From Phymatolithon calcareum (lineage: Eukaryota; Rhodophyta; Florideophyceae; Hapalidiales): a DNA stretch of 64,000 nucleotides. The notes beneath the pieces are model-generated. The model was not told the DNA's origin, did no database searches, and saw only the letters and a list, made by a program, of their open reading frames with translations. How positions within the stretch are numbered: position 1 is the first letter of the stretch; every line of letters starts with the position of its first letter. The stretch spans positions 62,001 to 126,000 of the forward strand of contig OZ345353.1 of NCBI GenBank assembly GCA_977006965.1, given 5' to 3'. A program made the position numbers and the translations under genes. Of this stretch, positions 32,371 to 45,278 are shown in pieces.

Positions 32371-32425
32371 TGCCTCAAGTTGGGACACATGCTACCTTCT
32401 CCATAAAATACACTTAATGACGAAT
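32371..32425 (+). mobile_element. LINE 3'-UTR-like segment in each array unit
   Basis: CCTCAAGTTGGGACACATGC, then TACCTTCTCCATAAAATACA and CTTAATGACGAAT, matches the 3' UTR of the LINE insertion at 61655-61710 at most positions. It repeats every 2,427 bp. No LINE coding sequence adjoins it. The array ends inside this segment in the last, partial unit. Confidence 0.7.
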
Positions 32426-32834
32426 AAGATTGCCACTGAATACTCAAACATGGTGCTGTTACACTCTTCGCACCATGCCTTTACAGTAACAAAAATGATG
32501 ATTACATAGTAGGAGAAACAGAATCGGAGTCAGAATCAGGCACGGTGCCCGTGTCTGCTGACTTCACCAGTCGCGTACAACACAGTGAAAGAAGGGCTTG
32601 AGGTTTGCGGCAAGTTAGGACTAACGTTGCTGTGGCAAGGCACGGCGTGGTTCACCGAGAAGAAACGGCAGATGTCATTGGAAGTGGCTTTGAAAGAGCA
32701 CGTTTCTTTACTAAAACCGTAAAAGAGCTGAGAAACTAACGACTCGTAGCGACTCCAGCGCATGCCGCATCCTTGCCGAGCACCAGGCGCACTCCAGCCG
32801 ACCGCACGTCACCAGCATACACCCGCACGCTCGT

Positions 32835-33143
32835 TTATTTACAACCCATCTCGTTGAACCTGTCCGTGCACCACACCACACTGCCCCAAACCCTTCCCGC
32901 GCCGCAGTCCTTGATGCACCGCGTACACCTCACGCACCGGTTCCGGCAGCTTCTGCTGCGTCTGCACGCCGCCCCTGTTCCTCTGCCCTTCCACGCATTC
33001 CATCCCTTCCAGCATGCGCCCCCCTGCAGGATGCACCTACTAGCATCCTGCCCCTTGGCTCTTTCTCCGAACAGCGCTACTAGTAACACTAGGCCGGTGA
33101 ACGCCACGAAGCTGAGCTTGAATCCTGCCATTGCTGCCTTCAC
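32835..33143 (-). CDS. Secreted 10-cysteine basic peptide, array copy 1
   Basis: This 102-residue frame has a signal peptide: K2, a hydrophobic core at residues 9-25 and a probable cut near A-K-G (29-31). The mature part of about 70 residues is basic, with Arg-rich R-R-S-R-S-C-R-N-R-C. It has ten cysteines at 37, 44, 60, 66, 70, 73, 76, 80, 92 and 101, enough for five disulfides. The poly(A) signal AATAAA overlaps the stop codon on the minus strand (TGTAAATAAACG). No known family is recognised. Size, charge and cysteine content fit a secreted defence, signalling or wall peptide, but that is inference. An ATG at codon 5 is an alternative start. The plus-strand 134-residue frame over the same DNA is treated as a shadow. 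Confidence 0.7.
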   Translation of the reverse strand: MKAAMAGFKLSFVAFTGLVLLVALFGERAKGQDASRCILQGGACWKGWNAWKGRGTGAACRRSRSCRNRCVRCTRCIKDCGAGRVWGSVVWCTDRFNEMGCK

Positions 33144-33252
33144 TACTGCCCGACCTTACTTGACTTCCGATTGCTAAAACACTTGCGTCGATCGATCTCC
33201 ACGCTTCCTTGGATGCCTCTTTCCGCCCAACCTCCATCTACGACATCACACT

Positions 33253-33259
33253 CTTATAT
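33253..33259 (-). promoter_or_regulatory. TATA box of the array peptide gene (first unit)
   Basis: On the minus strand CATATAAGAG lies about 110 bp upstream of the ATG at 33143. It repeats in each unit at the same offset and resembles the carbonic anhydrase TATA box TATATAAGAG. Confidence 0.6.
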
Positions 33260-35261
33260 GCACCTGCACCACCTTCTAGTCTCCCCGCTTCCCGCTCGTT
33301 TCCGATGCTCTTCGAGCGACAAAACGTGCCCACTCCTTTCCTATGAAAGGGCAACTCATAGGTGAGGCGGGAAACAGTGCTAGCGATATTCGGATATTCT
33401 TTTCCGTGCTACCATATGTTGACATTCATGTGAACATCGAAATGGTGTGCCCAGTGGGCGAGTCAGAAAGGCAGTTCTATGATACAGGAGATGTGTACGA
33501 TATGCTTCGTGTTCATGCATGTGATGCACTATCTGTTGTCATCTTCAACCTGCCTCCGTTGTGACGAAAATCAATCTGAGAAAGTATGATATAATACTTT
33601 GGACCGAGTGCGTTGATTGAGCTTTTTGATCACCAACGCTCACTACAGTCCACTACGATGGGCAAAGTGACGGAATGCGAATGCAAACAATCAGTGAAAC
33701 GCCGAGTGGGAGAGAAATTCGAATGAAGGTGATGGTGGGAGACTGAAGCGCGTTGAATAGATTGTAGCGAGAACCTGCGCTGTTACTGTAGTTGAGACCT
33801 TGAGAGATTTTAAAATAAAACCCCATGCACTTCCTCTACACCTTTACGTAGCCCAAGCATGTTTAATGCCCGTAAACATAGCTGCCTTCTGTCAACACGG
33901 AGCGCACTGTAGTGTACTGCGTTCAGTTGAATCAAAGGGCCGGGTCCGGTTTCGGCTGCACGTTCGGTTTCGGTTTAGGTGGTGTCGTAGTGAGCTTCGT
34001 CCTTCCCCGTTTCCGTTGGCATCTGGTTCGAGGTTTTAAAACTATATAGAGAGGTGCAGTTTGTGGAGGTGACAATGAAAGTTGGAAAGTTGCAGGGATG
34101 TTGTAGGGATCTATTTTTGTAGGCATGTTTTGTTTCAAGCTCTAATCTGATGAAGTTTGTTGTGCGAAATTGCACATTTAAGTTTCGTAGAGACGGTGAG
34201 GCGAAGAGGTGGAAATGTTAGGACGGGGTTGTGAGGGTCGGTGACGCCTGAAGGCTGGAAAACGAATTGTTTGGAAAATCGTGTACTGTAAGGGTGCTGC
34301 AGTAGTGTAGTTGGAGGGAAGGGATTGAGGGATGCCGCCAATGTGTCGAAAGAACAACAAGCTACATCCAGTACTTGTGTACTGCCTTTTTGATGATGGT
34401 TTTCAAAAAATGTGTGAATTTAGAAAGTGAGCGATAAAAGTTGATTGTGGTGCGGAAAACGGCGGTAGCTTGAAAAAGAAGTGGTTTCGAGCATCGGCGA
34501 GAGGAGAGGGAGGTAGTGGAAGCGTGAGAAGGGCGTAAAAAGGACGTTTACAAAAAAATTGCCTCCGGCCGGCAGGGCCTCAAAACATTATATTTTTAAT
34601 GTTTAATGTTTTCACACATGTTTTCGCAACTGCTTTTCTTCAGAATTCTCAAAAAAAGTGCCACACCTTTCTGTCCCATGCTCACTTCAACCAGGTCCAT
34701 GTGCAAACTGTAGAAGCGCTAAGAACCCCTCACTCGCCATTCCATTCCTTTACGAGAAGGTAACACACCACAGTTGTTGCGCTTGCTCAATAAGACTTGC
34801 CTCAAGTTGGGACACATGCTACCTTCTCCATAAAATACACTTAATGACGAATAAGATTGCCACTGAATACTCAAACATGGTGCTGTTACACTCTTCGCAC
34901 CATGCCTTTACAGTAACAAAAATGATGATTACATAGTAGGAGAAACAGAATCGGAGTCAGAATCAGGCACGGTGCCCGTGTCTGCTGACTTCACCAGTCG
35001 CGTACAACACAGTGAAAGAAGGGCTTGAGGTTTGCGGCAAGTTAGGACTAACGTTGCTGTGGCAAGGCACGGCGTGGTTCACCGAGAAGAAACGGCAGAT
35101 GTCATTGGAAGTGGCTTTGAAAGAGCACGTTTCTTTACTAAAACCGTAAAAGAGCTGAGAAACTAACGACTCGTAGCGACTCCAGCGCATGCCGCATCCT
35201 TGCCGAGCACCAGGCGCACTCCAGCCGACCGCACGTCACCAGCATACACCCGCACGCTCGT

Positions 35262-35570
35262 TTATTTACAACCCATCTCGTTGAACCTGTCCGTGCACCA
35301 CACCACACTGCCCCAAACCCTTCCCGCGCCGCAGTCCTTGATGCACCGCGTACACCTCACGCACCGGTTCCGGCAGCTTCTGCTGCGTCTGCACGCCGCC
35401 CCTGTTCCTCTGCCCTTCCACGCATTCCATCCCTTCCAGCATGCGCCCCCCTGCAGGATGCACCTACTAGCATCCTGCCCCTTGGCTCTTTCTCCGAACA
35501 GCGCTACTAGTAACACTAGGCCGGTGAACGCCACGAAGCTGAGCTTGAATCCTGCCATTGCTGCCTTCAC
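35262..35570 (-). CDS. Secreted 10-cysteine basic peptide, array copy 2
   Basis: Translates identically to copy 1. Its unit runs 34525-36951 and carries G at the variable base (36856). Confidence 0.68.
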   Translation of the reverse strand: MKAAMAGFKLSFVAFTGLVLLVALFGERAKGQDASRCILQGGACWKGWNAWKGRGTGAACRRSRSCRNRCVRCTRCIKDCGAGRVWGSVVWCTDRFNEMGCK

Positions 35571-37688
35571 TACTGCCCGACCTTACTTGACTTCCGATTG
35601 CTAAAACACTTGCGTCGATCGATCTCCACGCTTCCTTGGATGCCTCTTTCCGCCCAACCTCCATCTACGACATCACACTCTTATATGCACCTGCACCACC
35701 TTCTAGTCTCCCCGCTTCCCGCTCGTTTCCGATGCTCTTCGAGCGACAAAACGTGCCCACTCCTTTCCTATGAAAGGGCAACTCATAGGTGAGGCGGGAA
35801 ACAGTGCTAGCGATATTCGGATATTCTTTTCCGTGCTACCATATGTTGACATTCATGTGAACATCGAAATGGTGTGCCCAGTGGGCGAGTCAGAAAGGCA
35901 GTTCTATGATACAGGAGATGTGTACGATATGCTTCGTGTTCATGCATGTGATGCACTATCTGTTGTCATCTTCAACCTGCCTCCGTTGTGACGAAAATCA
36001 ATCTGAGAAAGTATGATATAATACTTTGGACCGAGTGCGTTGATTGAGCTTTTTGATCACCAACGCTCACTACAGTCCACTACGATGGGCAAAGTGACGG
36101 AATGCGAATGCAAACAATCAGTGAAACGCCGAGTGGGAGAGAAATTCGAATGAAGGTGATGGTGGGAGACTGAAGCGCGTTGAATAGATTGTAGCGAGAA
36201 CCTGCGCTGTTACTGTAGTTGAGACCTTGAGAGATTTTAAAATAAAACCCCATGCACTTCCTCTACACCTTTACGTAGCCCAAGCATGTTTAATGCCCGT
36301 AAACATAGCTGCCTTCTGTCAACACGGAGCGCACTGTAGTGTACTGCGTTCAGTTGAATCAAAGGGCCGGGTCCGGTTTCGGCTGCACGTTCGGTTTCGG
36401 TTTAGGTGGTGTCGTAGTGAGCTTCGTCCTTCCCCGTTTCCGTTGGCATCTGGTTCGAGGTTTTAAAACTATATAGAGAGGTGCAGTTTGTGGAGGTGAC
36501 AATGAAAGTTGGAAAGTTGCAGGGATGTTGTAGGGATCTATTTTTGTAGGCATGTTTTGTTTCAAGCTCTAATCTGATGAAGTTTGTTGTGCGAAATTGC
36601 ACATTTAAGTTTCGTAGAGACGGTGAGGCGAAGAGGTGGAAATGTTAGGACGGGGTTGTGAGGGTCGGTGACGCCTGAAGGCTGGAAAACGAATTGTTTG
36701 GAAAATCGTGTACTGTAAGGGTGCTGCAGTAGTGTAGTTGGAGGGAAGGGATTGAGGGATGCCGCCAATGTGTCGAAAGAACAACAAGCTACATCCAGTA
36801 CTTGTGTACTGCCTTTTTGATGATGGTTTTCAAAAAATGTGTGAATTTAGAAAGTGAGCGATAAAAGTTGATTGTGGTGCGGAAAACGGCGGTAGCTTGA
36901 AAAAGAAGTGGTTTCGAGCATCGGCGAGAGGAGAGGGAGGTAGTGGAAGCGTGAGAAGGGCGTAAAAAGGACGTTTACAAAAAAATTGCCTCCGGCCGGC
37001 AGGGCCTCAAAACATTATATTTTTAATGTTTAATGTTTTCACACATGTTTTCGCAACTGCTTTTCTTCAGAATTCTCAAAAAAAGTGCCACACCTTTCTG
37101 TCCCATGCTCACTTCAACCAGGTCCATGTGCAAACTGTAGAAGCGCTAAGAACCCCTCACTCGCCATTCCATTCCTTTACGAGAAGGTAACACACCACAG
37201 TTGTTGCGCTTGCTCAATAAGACTTGCCTCAAGTTGGGACACATGCTACCTTCTCCATAAAATACACTTAATGACGAATAAGATTGCCACTGAATACTCA
37301 AACATGGTGCTGTTACACTCTTCGCACCATGCCTTTACAGTAACAAAAATGATGATTACATAGTAGGAGAAACAGAATCGGAGTCAGAATCAGGCACGGT
37401 GCCCGTGTCTGCTGACTTCACCAGTCGCGTACAACACAGTGAAAGAAGGGCTTGAGGTTTGCGGCAAGTTAGGACTAACGTTGCTGTGGCAAGGCACGGC
37501 GTGGTTCACCGAGAAGAAACGGCAGATGTCATTGGAAGTGGCTTTGAAAGAGCACGTTTCTTTACTAAAACCGTAAAAGAGCTGAGAAACTAACGACTCG
37601 TAGCGACTCCAGCGCATGCCGCATCCTTGCCGAGCACCAGGCGCACTCCAGCCGACCGCACGTCACCAGCATACACCCGCACGCTCGT

Positions 37689-37997
37689 TTATTTACAACC
37701 CATCTCGTTGAACCTGTCCGTGCACCACACCACACTGCCCCAAACCCTTCCCGCGCCGCAGTCCTTGATGCACCGCGTACACCTCACGCACCGGTTCCGG
37801 CAGCTTCTGCTGCGTCTGCACGCCGCCCCTGTTCCTCTGCCCTTCCACGCATTCCATCCCTTCCAGCATGCGCCCCCCTGCAGGATGCACCTACTAGCAT
37901 CCTGCCCCTTGGCTCTTTCTCCGAACAGCGCTACTAGTAACACTAGGCCGGTGAACGCCACGAAGCTGAGCTTGAATCCTGCCATTGCTGCCTTCAC
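37689..37997 (-). CDS. Secreted 10-cysteine basic peptide, array copy 3
   Basis: Identical protein. Unit 36952-39378, with G at the variable base (39283). Confidence 0.68.
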   Translation of the reverse strand: MKAAMAGFKLSFVAFTGLVLLVALFGERAKGQDASRCILQGGACWKGWNAWKGRGTGAACRRSRSCRNRCVRCTRCIKDCGAGRVWGSVVWCTDRFNEMGCK

Positions 37998-40115
37998 TAC
38001 TGCCCGACCTTACTTGACTTCCGATTGCTAAAACACTTGCGTCGATCGATCTCCACGCTTCCTTGGATGCCTCTTTCCGCCCAACCTCCATCTACGACAT
38101 CACACTCTTATATGCACCTGCACCACCTTCTAGTCTCCCCGCTTCCCGCTCGTTTCCGATGCTCTTCGAGCGACAAAACGTGCCCACTCCTTTCCTATGA
38201 AAGGGCAACTCATAGGTGAGGCGGGAAACAGTGCTAGCGATATTCGGATATTCTTTTCCGTGCTACCATATGTTGACATTCATGTGAACATCGAAATGGT
38301 GTGCCCAGTGGGCGAGTCAGAAAGGCAGTTCTATGATACAGGAGATGTGTACGATATGCTTCGTGTTCATGCATGTGATGCACTATCTGTTGTCATCTTC
38401 AACCTGCCTCCGTTGTGACGAAAATCAATCTGAGAAAGTATGATATAATACTTTGGACCGAGTGCGTTGATTGAGCTTTTTGATCACCAACGCTCACTAC
38501 AGTCCACTACGATGGGCAAAGTGACGGAATGCGAATGCAAACAATCAGTGAAACGCCGAGTGGGAGAGAAATTCGAATGAAGGTGATGGTGGGAGACTGA
38601 AGCGCGTTGAATAGATTGTAGCGAGAACCTGCGCTGTTACTGTAGTTGAGACCTTGAGAGATTTTAAAATAAAACCCCATGCACTTCCTCTACACCTTTA
38701 CGTAGCCCAAGCATGTTTAATGCCCGTAAACATAGCTGCCTTCTGTCAACACGGAGCGCACTGTAGTGTACTGCGTTCAGTTGAATCAAAGGGCCGGGTC
38801 CGGTTTCGGCTGCACGTTCGGTTTCGGTTTAGGTGGTGTCGTAGTGAGCTTCGTCCTTCCCCGTTTCCGTTGGCATCTGGTTCGAGGTTTTAAAACTATA
38901 TAGAGAGGTGCAGTTTGTGGAGGTGACAATGAAAGTTGGAAAGTTGCAGGGATGTTGTAGGGATCTATTTTTGTAGGCATGTTTTGTTTCAAGCTCTAAT
39001 CTGATGAAGTTTGTTGTGCGAAATTGCACATTTAAGTTTCGTAGAGACGGTGAGGCGAAGAGGTGGAAATGTTAGGACGGGGTTGTGAGGGTCGGTGACG
39101 CCTGAAGGCTGGAAAACGAATTGTTTGGAAAATCGTGTACTGTAAGGGTGCTGCAGTAGTGTAGTTGGAGGGAAGGGATTGAGGGATGCCGCCAATGTGT
39201 CGAAAGAACAACAAGCTACATCCAGTACTTGTGTACTGCCTTTTTGATGATGGTTTTCAAAAAATGTGTGAATTTAGAAAGTGAGCGATAAAAGTTGATT
39301 GTGGTGCGGAAAACGGCGGTAGCTTGAAAAAGAAGTGGTTTCGAGCATCGGCGAGAGGAGAGGGAGGTAGTGGAAGCGTGAGAAGGGCGTAAAAAGGACG
39401 TTTACAAAAAAATTGCCTCCGGCCGGCAGGGCCTCAAAACATTATATTTTTAATGTTTAATGTTTTCACACATGTTTTCGCAACTGCTTTTCTTCAGAAT
39501 TCTCAAAAAAAGTGCCACACCTTTCTGTCCCATGCTCACTTCAACCAGGTCCATGTGCAAACTGTAGAAGCGCTAAGAACCCCTCACTCGCCATTCCATT
39601 CCTTTACGAGAAGGTAACACACCACAGTTGTTGCGCTTGCTCAATAAGACTTGCCTCAAGTTGGGACACATGCTACCTTCTCCATAAAATACACTTAATG
39701 ACGAATAAGATTGCCACTGAATACTCAAACATGGTGCTGTTACACTCTTCGCACCATGCCTTTACAGTAACAAAAATGATGATTACATAGTAGGAGAAAC
39801 AGAATCGGAGTCAGAATCAGGCACGGTGCCCGTGTCTGCTGACTTCACCAGTCGCGTACAACACAGTGAAAGAAGGGCTTGAGGTTTGCGGCAAGTTAGG
39901 ACTAACGTTGCTGTGGCAAGGCACGGCGTGGTTCACCGAGAAGAAACGGCAGATGTCATTGGAAGTGGCTTTGAAAGAGCACGTTTCTTTACTAAAACCG
40001 TAAAAGAGCTGAGAAACTAACGACTCGTAGCGACTCCAGCGCATGCCGCATCCTTGCCGAGCACCAGGCGCACTCCAGCCGACCGCACGTCACCAGCATA
40101 CACCCGCACGCTCGT

Positions 40116-40424
40116 TTATTTACAACCCATCTCGTTGAACCTGTCCGTGCACCACACCACACTGCCCCAAACCCTTCCCGCGCCGCAGTCCTTGATGCAC
40201 CGCGTACACCTCACGCACCGGTTCCGGCAGCTTCTGCTGCGTCTGCACGCCGCCCCTGTTCCTCTGCCCTTCCACGCATTCCATCCCTTCCAGCATGCGC
40301 CCCCCTGCAGGATGCACCTACTAGCATCCTGCCCCTTGGCTCTTTCTCCGAACAGCGCTACTAGTAACACTAGGCCGGTGAACGCCACGAAGCTGAGCTT
40401 GAATCCTGCCATTGCTGCCTTCAC
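40116..40424 (-). CDS. Secreted 10-cysteine basic peptide, array copy 4
   Basis: Identical protein. Unit 39379-41805, with G at the variable base (41710). Confidence 0.68.
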   Translation of the reverse strand: MKAAMAGFKLSFVAFTGLVLLVALFGERAKGQDASRCILQGGACWKGWNAWKGRGTGAACRRSRSCRNRCVRCTRCIKDCGAGRVWGSVVWCTDRFNEMGCK

Positions 40425-42542
40425 TACTGCCCGACCTTACTTGACTTCCGATTGCTAAAACACTTGCGTCGATCGATCTCCACGCTTCCTTGGATGCCTC
40501 TTTCCGCCCAACCTCCATCTACGACATCACACTCTTATATGCACCTGCACCACCTTCTAGTCTCCCCGCTTCCCGCTCGTTTCCGATGCTCTTCGAGCGA
40601 CAAAACGTGCCCACTCCTTTCCTATGAAAGGGCAACTCATAGGTGAGGCGGGAAACAGTGCTAGCGATATTCGGATATTCTTTTCCGTGCTACCATATGT
40701 TGACATTCATGTGAACATCGAAATGGTGTGCCCAGTGGGCGAGTCAGAAAGGCAGTTCTATGATACAGGAGATGTGTACGATATGCTTCGTGTTCATGCA
40801 TGTGATGCACTATCTGTTGTCATCTTCAACCTGCCTCCGTTGTGACGAAAATCAATCTGAGAAAGTATGATATAATACTTTGGACCGAGTGCGTTGATTG
40901 AGCTTTTTGATCACCAACGCTCACTACAGTCCACTACGATGGGCAAAGTGACGGAATGCGAATGCAAACAATCAGTGAAACGCCGAGTGGGAGAGAAATT
41001 CGAATGAAGGTGATGGTGGGAGACTGAAGCGCGTTGAATAGATTGTAGCGAGAACCTGCGCTGTTACTGTAGTTGAGACCTTGAGAGATTTTAAAATAAA
41101 ACCCCATGCACTTCCTCTACACCTTTACGTAGCCCAAGCATGTTTAATGCCCGTAAACATAGCTGCCTTCTGTCAACACGGAGCGCACTGTAGTGTACTG
41201 CGTTCAGTTGAATCAAAGGGCCGGGTCCGGTTTCGGCTGCACGTTCGGTTTCGGTTTAGGTGGTGTCGTAGTGAGCTTCGTCCTTCCCCGTTTCCGTTGG
41301 CATCTGGTTCGAGGTTTTAAAACTATATAGAGAGGTGCAGTTTGTGGAGGTGACAATGAAAGTTGGAAAGTTGCAGGGATGTTGTAGGGATCTATTTTTG
41401 TAGGCATGTTTTGTTTCAAGCTCTAATCTGATGAAGTTTGTTGTGCGAAATTGCACATTTAAGTTTCGTAGAGACGGTGAGGCGAAGAGGTGGAAATGTT
41501 AGGACGGGGTTGTGAGGGTCGGTGACGCCTGAAGGCTGGAAAACGAATTGTTTGGAAAATCGTGTACTGTAAGGGTGCTGCAGTAGTGTAGTTGGAGGGA
41601 AGGGATTGAGGGATGCCGCCAATGTGTCGAAAGAACAACAAGCTACATCCAGTACTTGTGTACTGCCTTTTTGATGATGGTTTTCAAAAAATGTGTGAAT
41701 TTAGAAAGTGAGCGATAAAAGTTGATTGTGGTGCGGAAAACGGCGGTAGCTTGAAAAAGAAGTGGTTTCGAGCATCGGCGAGAGGAGAGGGAGGTAGTGG
41801 AAGCGTGAGAAGGGCGTAAAAAGGACGTTTACAAAAAAATTGCCTCCGGCCGGCAGGGCCTCAAAACATTATATTTTTAATGTTTAATGTTTTCACACAT
41901 GTTTTCGCAACTGCTTTTCTTCAGAATTCTCAAAAAAAGTGCCACACCTTTCTGTCCCATGCTCACTTCAACCAGGTCCATGTGCAAACTGTAGAAGCGC
42001 TAAGAACCCCTCACTCGCCATTCCATTCCTTTACGAGAAGGTAACACACCACAGTTGTTGCGCTTGCTCAATAAGACTTGCCTCAAGTTGGGACACATGC
42101 TACCTTCTCCATAAAATACACTTAATGACGAATAAGATTGCCACTGAATACTCAAACATGGTGCTGTTACACTCTTCGCACCATGCCTTTACAGTAACAA
42201 AAATGATGATTACATAGTAGGAGAAACAGAATCGGAGTCAGAATCAGGCACGGTGCCCGTGTCTGCTGACTTCACCAGTCGCGTACAACACAGTGAAAGA
42301 AGGGCTTGAGGTTTGCGGCAAGTTAGGACTAACGTTGCTGTGGCAAGGCACGGCGTGGTTCACCGAGAAGAAACGGCAGATGTCATTGGAAGTGGCTTTG
42401 AAAGAGCACGTTTCTTTACTAAAACCGTAAAAGAGCTGAGAAACTAACGACTCGTAGCGACTCCAGCGCATGCCGCATCCTTGCCGAGCACCAGGCGCAC
42501 TCCAGCCGACCGCACGTCACCAGCATACACCCGCACGCTCGT

Positions 42543-42851
42543 TTATTTACAACCCATCTCGTTGAACCTGTCCGTGCACCACACCACACTGCCCCAAACC
42601 CTTCCCGCGCCGCAGTCCTTGATGCACCGCGTACACCTCACGCACCGGTTCCGGCAGCTTCTGCTGCGTCTGCACGCCGCCCCTGTTCCTCTGCCCTTCC
42701 ACGCATTCCATCCCTTCCAGCATGCGCCCCCCTGCAGGATGCACCTACTAGCATCCTGCCCCTTGGCTCTTTCTCCGAACAGCGCTACTAGTAACACTAG
42801 GCCGGTGAACGCCACGAAGCTGAGCTTGAATCCTGCCATTGCTGCCTTCAC
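42543..42851 (-). CDS. Secreted 10-cysteine basic peptide, array copy 5
   Basis: Identical protein. Unit 41806-44232, with G at the variable base (44137), the last G before the A block. Confidence 0.68.
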   Translation of the reverse strand: MKAAMAGFKLSFVAFTGLVLLVALFGERAKGQDASRCILQGGACWKGWNAWKGRGTGAACRRSRSCRNRCVRCTRCIKDCGAGRVWGSVVWCTDRFNEMGCK

Positions 42852-44969
42852 TACTGCCCGACCTTACTTGACTTCCGATTGCTAAAACACTTGCGTCGAT
42901 CGATCTCCACGCTTCCTTGGATGCCTCTTTCCGCCCAACCTCCATCTACGACATCACACTCTTATATGCACCTGCACCACCTTCTAGTCTCCCCGCTTCC
43001 CGCTCGTTTCCGATGCTCTTCGAGCGACAAAACGTGCCCACTCCTTTCCTATGAAAGGGCAACTCATAGGTGAGGCGGGAAACAGTGCTAGCGATATTCG
43101 GATATTCTTTTCCGTGCTACCATATGTTGACATTCATGTGAACATCGAAATGGTGTGCCCAGTGGGCGAGTCAGAAAGGCAGTTCTATGATACAGGAGAT
43201 GTGTACGATATGCTTCGTGTTCATGCATGTGATGCACTATCTGTTGTCATCTTCAACCTGCCTCCGTTGTGACGAAAATCAATCTGAGAAAGTATGATAT
43301 AATACTTTGGACCGAGTGCGTTGATTGAGCTTTTTGATCACCAACGCTCACTACAGTCCACTACGATGGGCAAAGTGACGGAATGCGAATGCAAACAATC
43401 AGTGAAACGCCGAGTGGGAGAGAAATTCGAATGAAGGTGATGGTGGGAGACTGAAGCGCGTTGAATAGATTGTAGCGAGAACCTGCGCTGTTACTGTAGT
43501 TGAGACCTTGAGAGATTTTAAAATAAAACCCCATGCACTTCCTCTACACCTTTACGTAGCCCAAGCATGTTTAATGCCCGTAAACATAGCTGCCTTCTGT
43601 CAACACGGAGCGCACTGTAGTGTACTGCGTTCAGTTGAATCAAAGGGCCGGGTCCGGTTTCGGCTGCACGTTCGGTTTCGGTTTAGGTGGTGTCGTAGTG
43701 AGCTTCGTCCTTCCCCGTTTCCGTTGGCATCTGGTTCGAGGTTTTAAAACTATATAGAGAGGTGCAGTTTGTGGAGGTGACAATGAAAGTTGGAAAGTTG
43801 CAGGGATGTTGTAGGGATCTATTTTTGTAGGCATGTTTTGTTTCAAGCTCTAATCTGATGAAGTTTGTTGTGCGAAATTGCACATTTAAGTTTCGTAGAG
43901 ACGGTGAGGCGAAGAGGTGGAAATGTTAGGACGGGGTTGTGAGGGTCGGTGACGCCTGAAGGCTGGAAAACGAATTGTTTGGAAAATCGTGTACTGTAAG
44001 GGTGCTGCAGTAGTGTAGTTGGAGGGAAGGGATTGAGGGATGCCGCCAATGTGTCGAAAGAACAACAAGCTACATCCAGTACTTGTGTACTGCCTTTTTG
44101 ATGATGGTTTTCAAAAAATGTGTGAATTTAGAAAGTGAGCGATAAAAGTTGATTGTGGTGCGGAAAACGGCGGTAGCTTGAAAAAGAAGTGGTTTCGAGC
44201 ATCGGCGAGAGGAGAGGGAGGTAGTGGAAGCGTGAGAAGGGCGTAAAAAGGACGTTTACAAAAAAATTGCCTCCGGCCGGCAGGGCCTCAAAACATTATA
44301 TTTTTAATGTTTAATGTTTTCACACATGTTTTCGCAACTGCTTTTCTTCAGAATTCTCAAAAAAAGTGCCACACCTTTCTGTCCCATGCTCACTTCAACC
44401 AGGTCCATGTGCAAACTGTAGAAGCGCTAAGAACCCCTCACTCGCCATTCCATTCCTTTACGAGAAGGTAACACACCACAGTTGTTGCGCTTGCTCAATA
44501 AGACTTGCCTCAAGTTGGGACACATGCTACCTTCTCCATAAAATACACTTAATGACGAATAAGATTGCCACTGAATACTCAAACATGGTGCTGTTACACT
44601 CTTCGCACCATGCCTTTACAGTAACAAAAATGATGATTACATAGTAGGAGAAACAGAATCGGAGTCAGAATCAGGCACGGTGCCCGTGTCTGCTGACTTC
44701 ACCAGTCGCGTACAACACAGTGAAAGAAGGGCTTGAGGTTTGCGGCAAGTTAGGACTAACGTTGCTGTGGCAAGGCACGGCGTGGTTCACCGAGAAGAAA
44801 CGGCAGATGTCATTGGAAGTGGCTTTGAAAGAGCACGTTTCTTTACTAAAACCGTAAAAGAGCTGAGAAACTAACGACTCGTAGCGACTCCAGCGCATGC
44901 CGCATCCTTGCCGAGCACCAGGCGCACTCCAGCCGACCGCACGTCACCAGCATACACCCGCACGCTCGT

Positions 44970-45278
44970 TTATTTACAACCCATCTCGTTGAACCTGTCC
45001 GTGCACCACACCACACTGCCCCAAACCCTTCCCGCGCCGCAGTCCTTGATGCACCGCGTACACCTCACGCACCGGTTCCGGCAGCTTCTGCTGCGTCTGC
45101 ACGCCGCCCCTGTTCCTCTGCCCTTCCACGCATTCCATCCCTTCCAGCATGCGCCCCCCTGCAGGATGCACCTACTAGCATCCTGCCCCTTGGCTCTTTC
45201 TCCGAACAGCGCTACTAGTAACACTAGGCCGGTGAACGCCACGAAGCTGAGCTTGAATCCTGCCATTGCTGCCTTCAC
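44970..45278 (-). CDS. Secreted 10-cysteine basic peptide, array copy 6
   Basis: Identical protein. Unit 44233-46659, the first unit with A at the variable base (46564). Confidence 0.68.
   Translation of the reverse strand: MKAAMAGFKLSFVAFTGLVLLVALFGERAKGQDASRCILQGGACWKGWNAWKGRGTGAACRRSRSCRNRCVRCTRCIKDCGAGRVWGSVVWCTDRFNEMGCK

Noticed and set aside
32231-32509. Plus-strand 92-residue frame in every array unit
   Set aside because: Runs through the LINE 3'-UTR-like segment and has no start signals.
32773-33177. Plus-strand 134-residue frame in every array unit
   Set aside because: Fully overlaps the minus-strand signal-peptide gene, which has a TATA box and a poly(A) signal. The plus frame is His/Pro/Leu-rich in the manner of a shadow frame.
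33343-33564. Plus-strand 73-residue frame in every array unit
   Set aside because: Composition is protein-like, but there is no recognised motif, promoter or second line of evidence, so it was not called.
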